Source of the DNA: Gp6-AA40 sp963741135
Lineage (GTDB): Bacteria; Acidobacteriota; Vicinamibacteria; Vicinamibacterales; UBA2999
Length of the DNA stretch: 64,000 nucleotides
Direction: 5' to 3'
NCBI GenBank assembly: GCA_963741135.1
Contig: CAVUHC010000006.1
Coordinates: 806,001-870,000 of the forward strand
This document shows positions 26,835 to 36,763 of the stretch, piece by piece. The notes below the pieces were generated by a model. It was not told where the DNA came from and did not search any database. It was given only the letters and a program-made list of their open reading frames with translations. A program made the translations under genes and the position numbers. The number at the start of each line of letters is the position of its first letter. Positions within the stretch are counted from its first letter, which is position 1.

Positions 26835-27368
26835 ATGGAGCAAGCGCTCCTCCTCAACGCCTCGTACGAGCCTCTGAAGGTCGTTCACTGGCAGAAGGCG
26901 ATTACGCTCTGGTGCCAGGGGAAAGTAGAGGTGATCGCGGTCCACGACCGCGAGATTAGGGCAGTGTCCGTCAGCTTCAAGCTGCCCTCCGTCATTCGCC
27001 TCCTCCGCTTCGTCAAGATCAAGCGCCGCTTCGACTACGTGCCGTTTTCGCGCGCGAACATTTACGCGCGTGACAATCACACGTGCCAGTACTGCAGCGA
27101 CCCCTTCCCGACATCGGAGCTGACATTCGATCATGTCGTGCCGGTGGCGCACGGTGGTCGCAAGGACTGGGAGAACATTGTCACGTGCTGCGTGTCGTGC
27201 AACCGGAAGAAGGGTGGCCGCACGCCGGCCGAAGCGGGCATGCGCCTGCATCGGCACCCGCGCCGGCCCGACTCGGCGCCGGCGATCCGGATCACCGTAG
27301 GTCTTCGCAACGCCCCTGAAAGCTGGCGCGATTACCTGTACTGGAATCTCGAACTGGACGAGAGCTAG
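26835..27368 (+). CDS. HNH endonuclease-domain protein
   Basis: 177 residues. The HNH domain is at about 70-140: ARDNHTCQYCSDPFPTSELTFDHVVPVAHGGRKDWENIVTCC and VSCNRKKGGRTP, with two CxxC zinc pairs and the catalytic His in the FDHVVP motif. The N-terminal half (LLLNASYEPLKVVHWQKAITLWCQGK) is typical of the widespread single-gene HNH family in Acidobacteria and Cyanobacteria whose biological role is unclear. No intron, phage or restriction partner is next to it. Confidence 0.88.
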   Translation: MEQALLLNASYEPLKVVHWQKAITLWCQGKVEVIAVHDREIRAVSVSFKLPSVIRLLRFVKIKRRFDYVPFSRANIYARDNHTCQYCSDPFPTSELTFDHVVPVAHGGRKDWENIVTCCVSCNRKKGGRTPAEAGMRLHRHPRRPDSAPAIRITVGLRNAPESWRDYLYWNLELDES

Positions 27369-27372
27369 GGTT

Positions 27373-27410
27373 CAAATCCCAAATCCCAAATCCCAAGCTC
27401 CAAATCCCAA
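27373..27410. repeat. AAATCCC heptamer repeat
   Basis: Four AAATCCC units (GGGATTT on the minus strand), one separated by GCTCC. GGG runs with four-base spacers make the minus strand a canonical G-quadruplex candidate. Confidence 0.9.
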
Positions 27411-27433
27411 GGAATCCTCGATAGACTGGCGTG

Positions 27434-28408
27434 ATGCCTGCGACGCCCGCCGTGACCTCCGTCGTGCCGGATCGCGCGGTCGGGCGAGGCCGCGTGACGC
27501 TCCACGGTTCCGGCTTTGCGGTCGACGGTCTCTCCGACGTGTTCCTCGGAGATGCCCCTGCCCGCATCTCGTTCGCATCCAGCCGTCGGCTCGTCGTCAC
27601 GATCCCCGACGAGATGGACGGGGGTCTTGCGGCGGTCCGTGTCGGCGATCTCACCCTCGCGCACGTCTCGATTGGGGCGGCGTGGGCCACCGGGCTCCAC
27701 CAGGTCGACAATCCGGCCTTCGACCGCGACGGCAATCTGTTCGTCACCTATAGCGGGTCGCGCGGCCAGGAAGCGCCCGTATCTATCTTCCGTGTCACCC
27801 CAGCGGGCACGCGAGAGCCGTTCTCCTCGGGGATCGTGAATGCGACATCGATGGCGTTCGGGCCGGACGGCCGGCTGTACGTCTCGAGCCGGTTCGAAGG
27901 CGCGGTGTATCGCATCGCCGGCGATGGGACGCCTGAACAGGTGGCGTCGGACCTGGGCGTGGCGTGCGGGATCGCGTTCGACGCCGAGGGATGGATGTAT
28001 GTGGGCGATCGGTCGGGAACCATCTTTCGCGTACGCGAGGGTCGTGCGACGGCATTTGCGTCACTGCCGCCGAGCGTCGCGGCGTTTCATCTTGCAATGA
28101 GCCCGGGCGGCGAACTCCACGTGACGGCCCCGACGCTGGGCACCTACGATCCGATCTACCGGATCGATCGGCACGGCCAGATCACCACCATCAATTCGTC
28201 CCTGGGGCGGCCGCAGGGGATCGCATTCGGCCCCGACGGCCTGCTCTACGTTGTCGACGCGCTGGCGGGATCGAGCGGCCTCCATCGCCTGAATGCCGAC
28301 GGCTCTTTCACGCCGGTCGTCGCCGGCGGCACGCTGATCGGCCTCGCGTTCGGGCCGAACGGTGAGCTCGTCGTGACATCGAACGAGACCGCCTACCGCT
28401 TCGACTAG
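27434..28408 (+). CDS. TIG-domain plus SMP-30/NHL-like beta-propeller protein
   Basis: 324 residues from the ATG at 27434 (a GTG lies three bases before). About 5-85 form an IPT/TIG immunoglobulin-like domain (VVPDRAVGRGRVTLHGSGFAV). About 95-320 form a six-bladed propeller with repeated GPDGRLYVSSRFEGAVYRI, DAEGWMYVGDRSGTIFRV and GPDGLLYVVDALAGSSGLHRL. The pattern matches SMP-30/gluconolactonase-like and NHL proteins. No signal peptide is visible, so it may be cytoplasmic. The function is not predictable. It stands alone before an inverted repeat. Confidence 0.78.
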   Translation: MPATPAVTSVVPDRAVGRGRVTLHGSGFAVDGLSDVFLGDAPARISFASSRRLVVTIPDEMDGGLAAVRVGDLTLAHVSIGAAWATGLHQVDNPAFDRDGNLFVTYSGSRGQEAPVSIFRVTPAGTREPFSSGIVNATSMAFGPDGRLYVSSRFEGAVYRIAGDGTPEQVASDLGVACGIAFDAEGWMYVGDRSGTIFRVREGRATAFASLPPSVAAFHLAMSPGGELHVTAPTLGTYDPIYRIDRHGQITTINSSLGRPQGIAFGPDGLLYVVDALAGSSGLHRLNADGSFTPVVAGGTLIGLAFGPNGELVVTSNETAYRFD

Positions 28409-28426
28409 CAACTTTCAATCCGACAA

Positions 28427-28488
28427 GCCACGGAGGCACGGAAACACGGAGAAATTTATTTGGCTCCGTGACTCCGTGTCTCCGTGGC
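28427..28488. terminator. CCACGGAG long hairpin
   Basis: Arms at 28427-28451 and 28464-28488 pair at 22 of 25 positions with a 12-base AT-rich loop. It lies in the gap between two plus-strand genes. No T-run follows, so termination is uncertain; the sequence belongs to the CCACGGAGACACGGAG repeat family. Confidence 0.6.
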
Positions 28489-28510
28489 CCGTGCGATAAA
28501 CTCCCTGCCC

Positions 28511-29986
<1,476 letters not shown>

Positions 29987-29998
<12 letters not shown>

Positions 29999-30065
29999 AG
30001 GTCCGCCTCTACGAGTTCTCGCCGTGCAGTTCTCGCCATGTAGAGGCGGGTCTTGAGACCCGCCT
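29987..30065. repeat. paired GGCGGACCT/GGCGGGTCT palindromes
   Basis: Two 22-base palindromes, 29987-30008 (AGGCGGACCT-GA-AGGTCCGCCT) and 30044-30065 (AGGCGGGTCT-TG-AGACCCGCCT), joined by a spacer with two GTTCTCGCC words. CTAC/GTAG borders make the pair a larger inverted unit, like a REP/BIME. Confidence 0.93.
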
Positions 30066-30116
30066 ATCAGGTACAATGAAGGTTTCAGAAGTCCGTCAAA
30101 TTCACAGCAATAGGGT

Positions 30117-33026
30117 ATGGGGCACGACTGGATCGCGGTGCGCGGCGCCCGCGTTCACAACCTCAAGAATATCGACGTCGATCTCCCGCGCGATCAGCTG
30201 GTCGTCATCACCGGCCTGTCGGGTTCCGGGAAGTCGTCGCTTGCCTTCGACACGATCTACGCCGAGGGGCAGCGGCGCTATGTCGAGTCGCTGTCGGCGT
30301 ACGCCCGACAGTTCCTCGAGCAGATGGAGAAGCCCGACGTCGATCTGATCGAGGGCCTTTCGCCCGCGATCTCCATCGAGCAGAAGACCACCGGATCGAA
30401 CCCGCGCTCGACCGTCGGGACGGTCACCGAGATCTACGATTACATGCGGCTGCTGTTCGCCAACATCGGCGTGCCGCACTGCTACAACTGCGGCCGCGAG
30501 ATCTCGGCGCAGTCGCTCGAGCGGATTCTCGACCTGGTGATGCTCTACCCGACCGACGCGCGCATCAACGTGCTCGCGCCGGTGGTCCGCGGCCGCAAAG
30601 GGGAGTTCAAGAAGGAGCTGCAGGCGCTTCGCCAGCGCGGCTTCACGAAGGCGCGCATCGACGGACAGTTCCGCTCGCTCGACGAGGACGTCAAGCTCGA
30701 TCGCCGCCGGAATCACAACATCGACATCGTCGTGGACCGCCTGATCGTGAGGTCGGGTCTCGAGCGCCGGCTGTCGGAATCGCTCGAGACGGCGCTCACG
30801 CTCGCCGGCGACATCGTCGTGATCAATTCGTACGAGACCGGCGATCAGCTGTTTTCGCGATCGCTGGCCTGCGTGACCTGCGGAATCTCGATGCCCGAGA
30901 TGACGCCGCGCGCGTTCTCGTTCAACTCACCGCACGGCGCATGCGCCGACTGCCAGGGACTTGGCGCGACGTATGACTTCGACCCGCGCCTCATCGTCCC
31001 GGACGAATCGAAGTCGCTGCTTGGCGGAGCGATTGCGCCGTGGGTGCGAGGCGATCGGAAGCTGATTCGCGAAGCGATCATGACGCTGGCGCAGACGTTC
31101 GGCATCGACCCCGACGCACCGTTCTCGAAGCTCCCGAAGAAGCATCGCGACTTGACTCTCTACGGTCCGCCGGCGGGCGCGAGGGTCGCAAAAGGGGGCA
31201 CGAAGCCGGCGCTACCAGCGGACGACGATGAGGACGAGGAGGCTGACGAGGAATTCGAGATGCCCAAGCCTCGCCGAAGCGGCGCGAGCCGCAATCCCGA
31301 TCCGTTTGGAAAAGGCTTCGAAGGTGTGATCCCGAACCTGCGTCGGCGCTACGAGGAGGGCTCGTGGGCCGTGCAGGAGGACCTCGAGCCGTTCCGCATG
31401 CTGCGGGAGTGTCCGCAGTGCAAGGGGCAGCGGCTGAAACCGGAGAGCCTGGCCGTGCACGTCAAGGACCGCGGGATCGCCGACTACGTCAACCTGCCGA
31501 TCAGCGAAGCGCTCGAGGTCTTCAAGGCGTTCGAGCTGACCGAGCGCGAGGGGCTGATTGCCGCGCGCGTGGTTCGCGAAATTCGCGAGCGACTCACGTT
31601 TCTGCACGACGTCGGCGTCGGCTACCTCACGCTCAACCGCAGCGCGGCAACGCTGTCGGGCGGGGAGGGGCAGCGCATCCGTCTCGCGACACAGATCGGC
31701 GCGAACCTGACGGGCGTGTTGTACGTGCTCGATGAGCCGTCGATCGGCCTGCATCAACGCGACAACCGGAAGCTCCTGTCGACGCTCGCACGCCTTCGAG
31801 ATCTCGGTAACACCGTAGTCGTTGTCGAGCATGACGAAGAGACGATCCGGATGGCGGACTGGGTGGTGGATCTTGGACCGGGCGCAGGCGAGCATGGCGG
31901 AGAGGTGATCTTCCAGGGCCTCCCCGAGGACCTGTTGAAGAACGGCAATGGCTCGCTGACCGGCGCCTACCTGCGCGGCGAACGCGCGATCGCCACGCCG
32001 GCATCGCGCAGGCCGGCGCTCAAAGGCGAGATCGTCATCCGCGGCGCCCGTGCCAACAACCTGAAGAACGTGGACGTGACGATCCCGCTTGGCACGCTGA
32101 CGGCGGTCACGGGCGTCAGCGGGTCCGGGAAATCCACCCTCGTCAACGACATCCTCTATCGCTCGCTCGCGCACACCTTGTACAAAGCGGCCGCAGATGC
32201 AGGCCTGCACGATCGAATCGATGGCATCGAGCTGATCGACAAGGTCATCGAGATCGATCAGTCGCCGATCGGACGGACGCCGCGCTCGAATCCAGCGACC
32301 TACACCGGCATGTTCACCTTCATCCGCGAGCTGTTCGCCATGATGCCGGATGCGAAAGCGCGTGGCTTCAAGCCCGGGCGCTTCTCGTTCAACGTGAAAG
32401 GCGGGCGCTGCGAGGCGTGCCAGGGCGACGGTGTCATTGCGATTGAGATGCACTTCCTGCCCGATGTGTACGTCACGTGCGAGCAGTGCAAGGGGCGCCG
32501 CTACAATCGCGAGACGCTGGAGATTCATTACCGCGGGAAGTCGATTGCCGAGGTGCTCGACCTGACCGTCGACCAAGCCCTGCCGCTGCTCGAGAACTTT
32601 CCGCCGATCGCCAACAAATTACGCACGCTGCAGGACGTGGGGCTGGGCTATATCGAGCTGGGGCAATCAGCGACAACGCTGAGTGGCGGCGAGGCGCAGC
32701 GTGTGAAACTCTCGCGGGAGCTCTCGCGGCGCAGCACCGGGCGCACGCTGTACATCCTGGACGAGCCGACCACGGGGTTGCACTTCGAGGACACGCGCAA
32801 GCTGCTCGACGTGCTCAACAAGCTGGTCGACCAGGGCAATACTGTGGTGGTCATCGAACACAACCTTGACGTGATCCGCTGCGCGGACTACCTGATCGAC
32901 CTCGGCCCCGAAGGGGGAGCGGCGGGCGGCCGGGTGATCGCGAGCGGCACACCAGAGGAGGTTGCCGCGAATCCGAAATCCGTGACCGGCAAGTACCTTC
33001 AGCCGCTGCTCGGGACCGCCGCCTAG
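30117..33026 (+). CDS. uvrA: excinuclease ABC subunit A
   Basis: 969 residues, standard length. UvrA dimers find helix-distorting lesions and load UvrB for nucleotide-excision repair. Domains: Walker A GLSGSGKSSLAFDT, UvrB-binding and insertion regions, first signature LSGGEGQRIRLATQIGANL, Walker B VLYVLDEPSIGLHQRD, then the second ATPase with GVSGSGKSTLVND, the zinc finger CEACQGDGVIAIEMHFLPDVYVTCEQC and LSGGEAQRVKLSRELS. A run of acidic residues (DDDEDEEADEEFE) sits in the first half before GFEGVIPNLRRRYEE and looks like a lineage-specific insert. It starts at ATG 30117, which follows a purine-rich GGG. Confidence 0.97.
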   Translation: MGHDWIAVRGARVHNLKNIDVDLPRDQLVVITGLSGSGKSSLAFDTIYAEGQRRYVESLSAYARQFLEQMEKPDVDLIEGLSPAISIEQKTTGSNPRSTVGTVTEIYDYMRLLFANIGVPHCYNCGREISAQSLERILDLVMLYPTDARINVLAPVVRGRKGEFKKELQALRQRGFTKARIDGQFRSLDEDVKLDRRRNHNIDIVVDRLIVRSGLERRLSESLETALTLAGDIVVINSYETGDQLFSRSLACVTCGISMPEMTPRAFSFNSPHGACADCQGLGATYDFDPRLIVPDESKSLLGGAIAPWVRGDRKLIREAIMTLAQTFGIDPDAPFSKLPKKHRDLTLYGPPAGARVAKGGTKPALPADDDEDEEADEEFEMPKPRRSGASRNPDPFGKGFEGVIPNLRRRYEEGSWAVQEDLEPFRMLRECPQCKGQRLKPESLAVHVKDRGIADYVNLPISEALEVFKAFELTEREGLIAARVVREIRERLTFLHDVGVGYLTLNRSAATLSGGEGQRIRLATQIGANLTGVLYVLDEPSIGLHQRDNRKLLSTLARLRDLGNTVVVVEHDEETIRMADWVVDLGPGAGEHGGEVIFQGLPEDLLKNGNGSLTGAYLRGERAIATPASRRPALKGEIVIRGARANNLKNVDVTIPLGTLTAVTGVSGSGKSTLVNDILYRSLAHTLYKAAADAGLHDRIDGIELIDKVIEIDQSPIGRTPRSNPATYTGMFTFIRELFAMMPDAKARGFKPGRFSFNVKGGRCEACQGDGVIAIEMHFLPDVYVTCEQCKGRRYNRETLEIHYRGKSIAEVLDLTVDQALPLLENFPPIANKLRTLQDVGLGYIELGQSATTLSGGEAQRVKLSRELSRRSTGRTLYILDEPTTGLHFEDTRKLLDVLNKLVDQGNTVVVIEHNLDVIRCADYLIDLGPEGGAAGGRVIASGTPEEVAANPKSVTGKYLQPLLGTAA

Positions 33027-33091
33027 ATGTAAGTCGCAGTTTTTCCAATGATCTGGTGTGTCAAATTCGCCACAACGCTCGCACTGGTGGT

Positions 33092-33109
33092 TGTGGCTGA
33101 AGAGCCACA
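33092..33109. other. short perfect hairpin after uvrA
   Basis: TGTGGCT and AGCCACA form a 7-bp stem with a GAAG loop in the uvrA-lpxC gap. No T-run is present. The rest of the 234-base gap shows no gene, tRNA or clear promoter. Confidence 0.4.
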
Positions 33110-33260
33110 GTTGCTGGCAAGTCGATTCAACAGGTCCGCGTGATTAGCCGCTGAACCGCCGATTCCACAGCAGGTTAGGAGGGTCTCATTCGAAAGACAC
33201 GTGTGGGCACTCTGATTGCTAAGGTAGCAGGTACTCCTCGCCGACGGCCCAAAACTACTA

Positions 33261-34178
33261 ATGAACGCACAACGGACGCTTCGTCGACCTATCTCGTGCG
33301 CCGGGATTGGGCTCCATTCCGGCAACAAGGTCAGGTTGTCCCTCAAGCCGGCCCCCTCCGACTTCGGCATCCGCTTCCGCCGTTCTGATCTTGGCGGCTT
33401 GGAAGTGCCAGCGAGCGTGGGACATGTCGGTGGCATCAACCACGCGACAGGCCTCACGCGCGACGCGGTCAACGTCAACACGGTCGAACATCTGCTGGCG
33501 GCGCTCGTCAGCCTCGGCGTCGACAACGTCATCGTCGAGCTGAATTCACCGGAAGTGCCGATCATGGACGGCAGCGCGGCGCCGTTCATCTACCTGATTC
33601 AGGAAGCCGGCATCAAGCCGCTTCCCGCGGCGCGGCGGTACCTGAAGGTGCTTCGCCCGCTCTCGCTGACGCGAGGCGACAAGCGCATCGCGCTCTATCC
33701 GTCCGACCACTTCAAGGTGACCTACAGCATCGCGTTCGATCATCCGTTACTGAGGCATCAGTCACGGACGATTCGCTTGAGCGAAGAGACATTCATCGAC
33801 GAGATCGCGCCGGCACGTACCTTCGGCTTCTTGAAGGAAGTCGAAATGCTCCGCCAGCACGGGCTCGCGCTCGGCGGCTCGCTCGAGAACGCGATCGTCA
33901 TCGGCGACACCGGCGTGCTGAACAACGCGCTGCGGTTCGACGATGAGTTCGTGCGGCACAAGATTCTGGACGTGATTGGCGATATGGCGCTCGTCGGCCA
34001 CCCGATCATCGGCCACCTGGTAGCGCATCGCGGCGGGCACGCGCTCCACACCGAGTTTGCCGCGATGGTCCTGCAGGAACGTGATGCGTGGACGCTGGTG
34101 GAAGTGCCGAGCGACTCGGTCACGGCCCACGCGCCGATTGCGCAGCCCCTCAGAGAGGGCGCGCGCGCAATCAACTAG
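33261..34178 (+). CDS. lpxC: UDP-3-O-acyl-N-acetylglucosamine deacetylase
   Basis: 305 residues. It performs the committed step of lipid A synthesis, so the cell should have an LPS-type outer membrane. The zinc enzyme's motifs are present: HSGNKVRLSLKPA, NTVEHLLAAL with a metal His, ELNSPEVPIMDGSAAPF, FDDEFVRHKILDVIGDMALVG with the other metal ligands, and HRGGHALHTEF with a general acid/base His. Full length, with no fusion to FabZ. It is followed by a strong terminator, so it is probably a single-gene transcript. Confidence 0.97.
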   Translation: MNAQRTLRRPISCAGIGLHSGNKVRLSLKPAPSDFGIRFRRSDLGGLEVPASVGHVGGINHATGLTRDAVNVNTVEHLLAALVSLGVDNVIVELNSPEVPIMDGSAAPFIYLIQEAGIKPLPAARRYLKVLRPLSLTRGDKRIALYPSDHFKVTYSIAFDHPLLRHQSRTIRLSEETFIDEIAPARTFGFLKEVEMLRQHGLALGGSLENAIVIGDTGVLNNALRFDDEFVRHKILDVIGDMALVGHPIIGHLVAHRGGHALHTEFAAMVLQERDAWTLVEVPSDSVTAHAPIAQPLREGARAIN

Positions 34179-34211
34179 AGAGTACTGACCCCGGAAAAGC
34201 CTCCAACGCTG

Positions 34212-34243
34212 GGGCCGCGACTGACGCTCGCGGCCCTTTTTTT
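34212..34243 (+). terminator. rho-independent terminator after lpxC
   Basis: GGGCCGCG (34212-34219) pairs with CGCGGCCC (34229-34236) around a nine-base loop and is followed by seven T. It ends at the convergent gene's stop codon. Confidence 0.93.
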
Positions 34244-34505
34244 ATTTCGAGATCTTCTTCATGTACGCCCCGAGCTTGTCGTTCTCGTAGCGCACGGTGT
34301 TGAGGAACAGACTCTCGAGCAGGTACGCGCGCCGCTCTGCGTCGTCCATCTGGTCGATGAGATGCGTGATCTCGCCCATCATGTCCTCGAAGGAGCGATC
34401 GAGCTCCCGCCGGGCGGTCACCTCGCGGTAGAGGATCTCCATGATCGCGAGCAGGTCACCGTCGAGCGAGACCGACGCGCCGGTGGTCGTGCGGATGGTT
34501 CGCAT
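34242..34505 (-). CDS. 87-residue helical protein of the sigma/STAS operon
   Basis: 87 residues from the ATG at 34505, two bases after the STAS stop. The sequence is nearly all helical with a charged middle (EVTARRELDRSFEDMMGEITHLIDQMDDAERRAYLLES) that could form a coiled coil. There is no membrane segment and no HATPase motif. It is not a recognised family. Its place in a tight operon with an ECF sigma factor and a STAS protein suggests that it binds one of them, perhaps as the missing anti-sigma or switch partner; that is inference. Confidence 0.75.
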   Translation of the reverse strand: MRTIRTTTGASVSLDGDLLAIMEILYREVTARRELDRSFEDMMGEITHLIDQMDDAERRAYLLESLFLNTVRYENDKLGAYMKKISK

Positions 34506-34507
34506 GG

Positions 34508-34849
34508 CTATGCTCCGAAACTCTTCATGGCCGACGGCTCGTCGGCGTGAATCTCGAGGAAGTTCTGCGCCCCGGTCATCGTCAGCATTGTCTCGACCCG
34601 CTTCTGGACGCCGGCCAGCTTGAGGGCGCCGCCGGCCATGGTCGCCTGCCGGTACAGGTCCATCAGGCAGCCGATCGTGGCGCTGTCGACGTAGGTGACG
34701 GTCGAGAGATCGAGCAGCACCTTGCGCTCGCCACTGCCGATGAGGGACGTGATCGTATTCGCGAATTCGGAAAGCAACGGGTACATCAGCCTGCTCTCCT
34801 GGATGCGGACGATGGCGACACCCTGCGAGTGGTCGGTGGTCAGATTCAT
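34508..34849 (-). CDS. STAS-domain protein (anti-anti-sigma-like)
   Basis: 113 residues, a complete single STAS domain. The conserved loop VTYVDSATIGCLMDLYR holds the Ser that kinases phosphorylate in SpoIIAA/RsbV proteins. In the known system this protein, when unphosphorylated, captures the anti-sigma kinase. Here its ATG overlaps the sigma stop by four bases, and no HATPase kinase is next to it. The C-terminus (FLEIHADEPSAMKSFGA) is also typical of the family. Confidence 0.9.
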   Translation of the reverse strand: MNLTTDHSQGVAIVRIQESRLMYPLLSEFANTITSLIGSGERKVLLDLSTVTYVDSATIGCLMDLYRQATMAGGALKLAGVQKRVETMLTMTGAQNFLEIHADEPSAMKSFGA

Positions 34850-35460
34850 CCTGAAACTCCGGTTCTGGTGACGGTGTCCTGCCGCTCGCGCAGCCGTGCG
34901 ATCTGGCGTGCAAGCTCCGTCCGGCCTCGATTGATGCGGGACTTGACCGTGCCCTCGGGTACCCCGAGCCGTTCCGCGATCTCCTGGTAGCTCAGCTCCT
35001 GGATGTCGCGCAGCATGATCGCGGCGCGCAGCGAGGGGGTCAGCTTGTCGAGGGCTGTGCGCAGCATCGCGACGCGGTCGCGACGCTCGAGCATCGCCTG
35101 TGGCGTGTCGCCGACGGTCGGACGCGCGAGCGTGACGACGTCAACCTCGTGGTTCACGAGCTCGCGCTCGCGGCGGACGCTGCGATAGTGATCGATGCAG
35201 AGATTACGGCTCACGCTGATCAGCCACGTCGAGAAATTCGCTCGGCGATCGAAGGTCTGCAGCGACTTGAACACCTTGAGGAATACGTCCTGGGTGAGGT
35301 CTTCGGCTTCGTCGTGCCGGCCGACGAACTTGTACGCGATGTTGAACACCTTGCGCCGATAGAGGCGAACGATGTGTTCCCATGCGGCCTGATCGCCGCC
35401 CAGACACCGCTCAATGAGAGGATCGATCTCCTGCGGCGGAGACGCGGCGTCAGAAGCCAT
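34846..35460 (-). CDS. ECF (sigma-70 family) RNA polymerase sigma factor
   Basis: 204 residues from the ATG at 35460; an ATG at 35499 overlaps the lysA start codon on the other strand and would add 13 residues. Sigma2 is at about 22-90 (FNIAYKFVGRHDEAEDLTQDVFLKVFKSL, FSTWLISVSRNLCIDHYR) and sigma4 at about 135-185 (LRAAIMLRDIQELSYQEIAERLGVPEGTVKSRINRGR). It is the first gene of a three-gene operon with STAS and an 87-residue protein. No classical zinc-binding or membrane anti-sigma follows, which is unusual for an ECF factor. Confidence 0.9.
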   Translation of the reverse strand: MASDAASPPQEIDPLIERCLGGDQAAWEHIVRLYRRKVFNIAYKFVGRHDEAEDLTQDVFLKVFKSLQTFDRRANFSTWLISVSRNLCIDHYRSVRRERELVNHEVDVVTLARPTVGDTPQAMLERRDRVAMLRTALDKLTPSLRAAIMLRDIQELSYQEIAERLGVPEGTVKSRINRGRTELARQIARLRERQDTVTRTGVSG

Positions 35461-35497
35461 CCGTGGCGTGCGAAGCGTCGATGGCGGGAATGCGCGC

Positions 35498-36763
35498 ATG
35501 ATAACATGCGATTCGCTCGTGTACCAACCGTTTCAACCCTCGGATCAGGGTCTTGCCTGCGACGGCGTCAGCATTCAATCGATCGTCGACCATGCGGGCA
35601 CGCCGACGTACATCTACAGTGCGCATGCGATCCGCGACGCGTATCGAGCGATTGACGACGCGTTCGCATCCTACCCGCATGCGATTCACTACGCGCTGAA
35701 GGCGAACTCGACGCTCGCGGTCGTGCGCCTCCTGCGATCGCTCGGCAGCCGCGCCGACGCGAACTCCGGCGGCGAAATCCGCGTGGCGCAGCGCGCCGGC
35801 TTCGCGCCGGACGACATCGTGTTTACCGGTGTGGGGAAGACGCGCGACGAGCTCGAGTACGCGATTGCGGAGGGCGTCGGCACCATCAACGCCGAATCGG
35901 CGGGTGAGCTCGATCGGATTGCCGCGGTTGCGCGGACGCAGGGACGCGTCGCCCGCGTGGCGGTGCGCGTGAATCCGGACATCGACGCCAGGAGCCATCC
36001 CAATATTTCGACCGGCCTCAAGACGAACAAGTTCGGCGTGCCCCTGCAGGAGGCGCGCACCATTTATCATGAGCGCCGCACCATGGAGGGCCTGCGGTTT
36101 GTCGGCGTTCACATCCACATCGGTTCGCAGATCACGACGCTCGAGCCGCTTCGCCGTGCCGCGGAGTCGCTCGTCTCGCTTGCGCTGGATCTGCGCGATG
36201 ATGGGTTCAGCCTGGAGCATGTCGACCTCGGTGGCGGGCTTGGCATCGCGTACGAGGGCCGGCCCATCATCAATCCGGCCGACTATGCAGGTGCCGTCCT
36301 TCCAGAACTGCGCCGCAGCGGACTGCCGGTAGTGCTCGAGCCGGGCCGCGCGGTTGTCGGCTACTCGGGCGCCCTTGTGGCGCGAGTTGTCGATACCAAG
36401 AGCTTTCCAGATGGACGCATGTTCGCCGTGCTCGATGCGGGCATGGGCGAGCTGATTCGGCCGGCGCTCTACGGATCCTTCCATCGCATCGTACCGGTTG
36501 CGCCGCGACAGGGTGCCGAGACGCCCTGGGACGTCGTCGGACCGATTTGCGAGAGCAGCGACGTCTTCGCCCGCGATCGCATGTTGCCCCCGCTCGAGGT
36601 CGACGATCTCGTCGCGCTGCTCGACGCCGGCGCCTACGGGTCGGTGATGGGCTCGAACTACAACCGCCACCTGTTGCCAGCCGAAGTGCTGGTGGACGAA
36701 GGCGCATGGTCGGTGATTCGCCGCCGCCAGACGCTCGAGGACGTGCTCGCCCTTGAAAGCTAG
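35498..36763 (+). CDS. lysA: diaminopimelate decarboxylase
   Basis: 421 residues. This PLP enzyme makes L-lysine from meso-diaminopimelate. The PLP lysine is in IHYALKANSTLAVV, followed by DANSGGEIRVAQRAGF, HIHIGSQIT, EHVDLGGGLGIAYEG and EPGRAVVG, and the substrate-binding CESSDVFARDR motif near the end. Length is standard. The ATG at 35498 lies inside a near-palindromic GCATGATAACATGC that also includes the alternative sigma start, so the two divergent genes share a very short control region. Its end overlaps tmk by 11 bases. Confidence 0.95.
   Translation: MITCDSLVYQPFQPSDQGLACDGVSIQSIVDHAGTPTYIYSAHAIRDAYRAIDDAFASYPHAIHYALKANSTLAVVRLLRSLGSRADANSGGEIRVAQRAGFAPDDIVFTGVGKTRDELEYAIAEGVGTINAESAGELDRIAAVARTQGRVARVAVRVNPDIDARSHPNISTGLKTNKFGVPLQEARTIYHERRTMEGLRFVGVHIHIGSQITTLEPLRRAAESLVSLALDLRDDGFSLEHVDLGGGLGIAYEGRPIINPADYAGAVLPELRRSGLPVVLEPGRAVVGYSGALVARVVDTKSFPDGRMFAVLDAGMGELIRPALYGSFHRIVPVAPRQGAETPWDVVGPICESSDVFARDRMLPPLEVDDLVALLDAGAYGSVMGSNYNRHLLPAEVLVDEGAWSVIRRRQTLEDVLALES

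Noticed and set aside
31212..32576. Long open frame antisense to uvrA
   Set aside because: A by-product of high GC in the third codon position; the uvrA frame is fully conserved.
33027..33260. Possible tRNA or small RNA after uvrA
   Set aside because: Only one short hairpin is present; no cloverleaf could be drawn.
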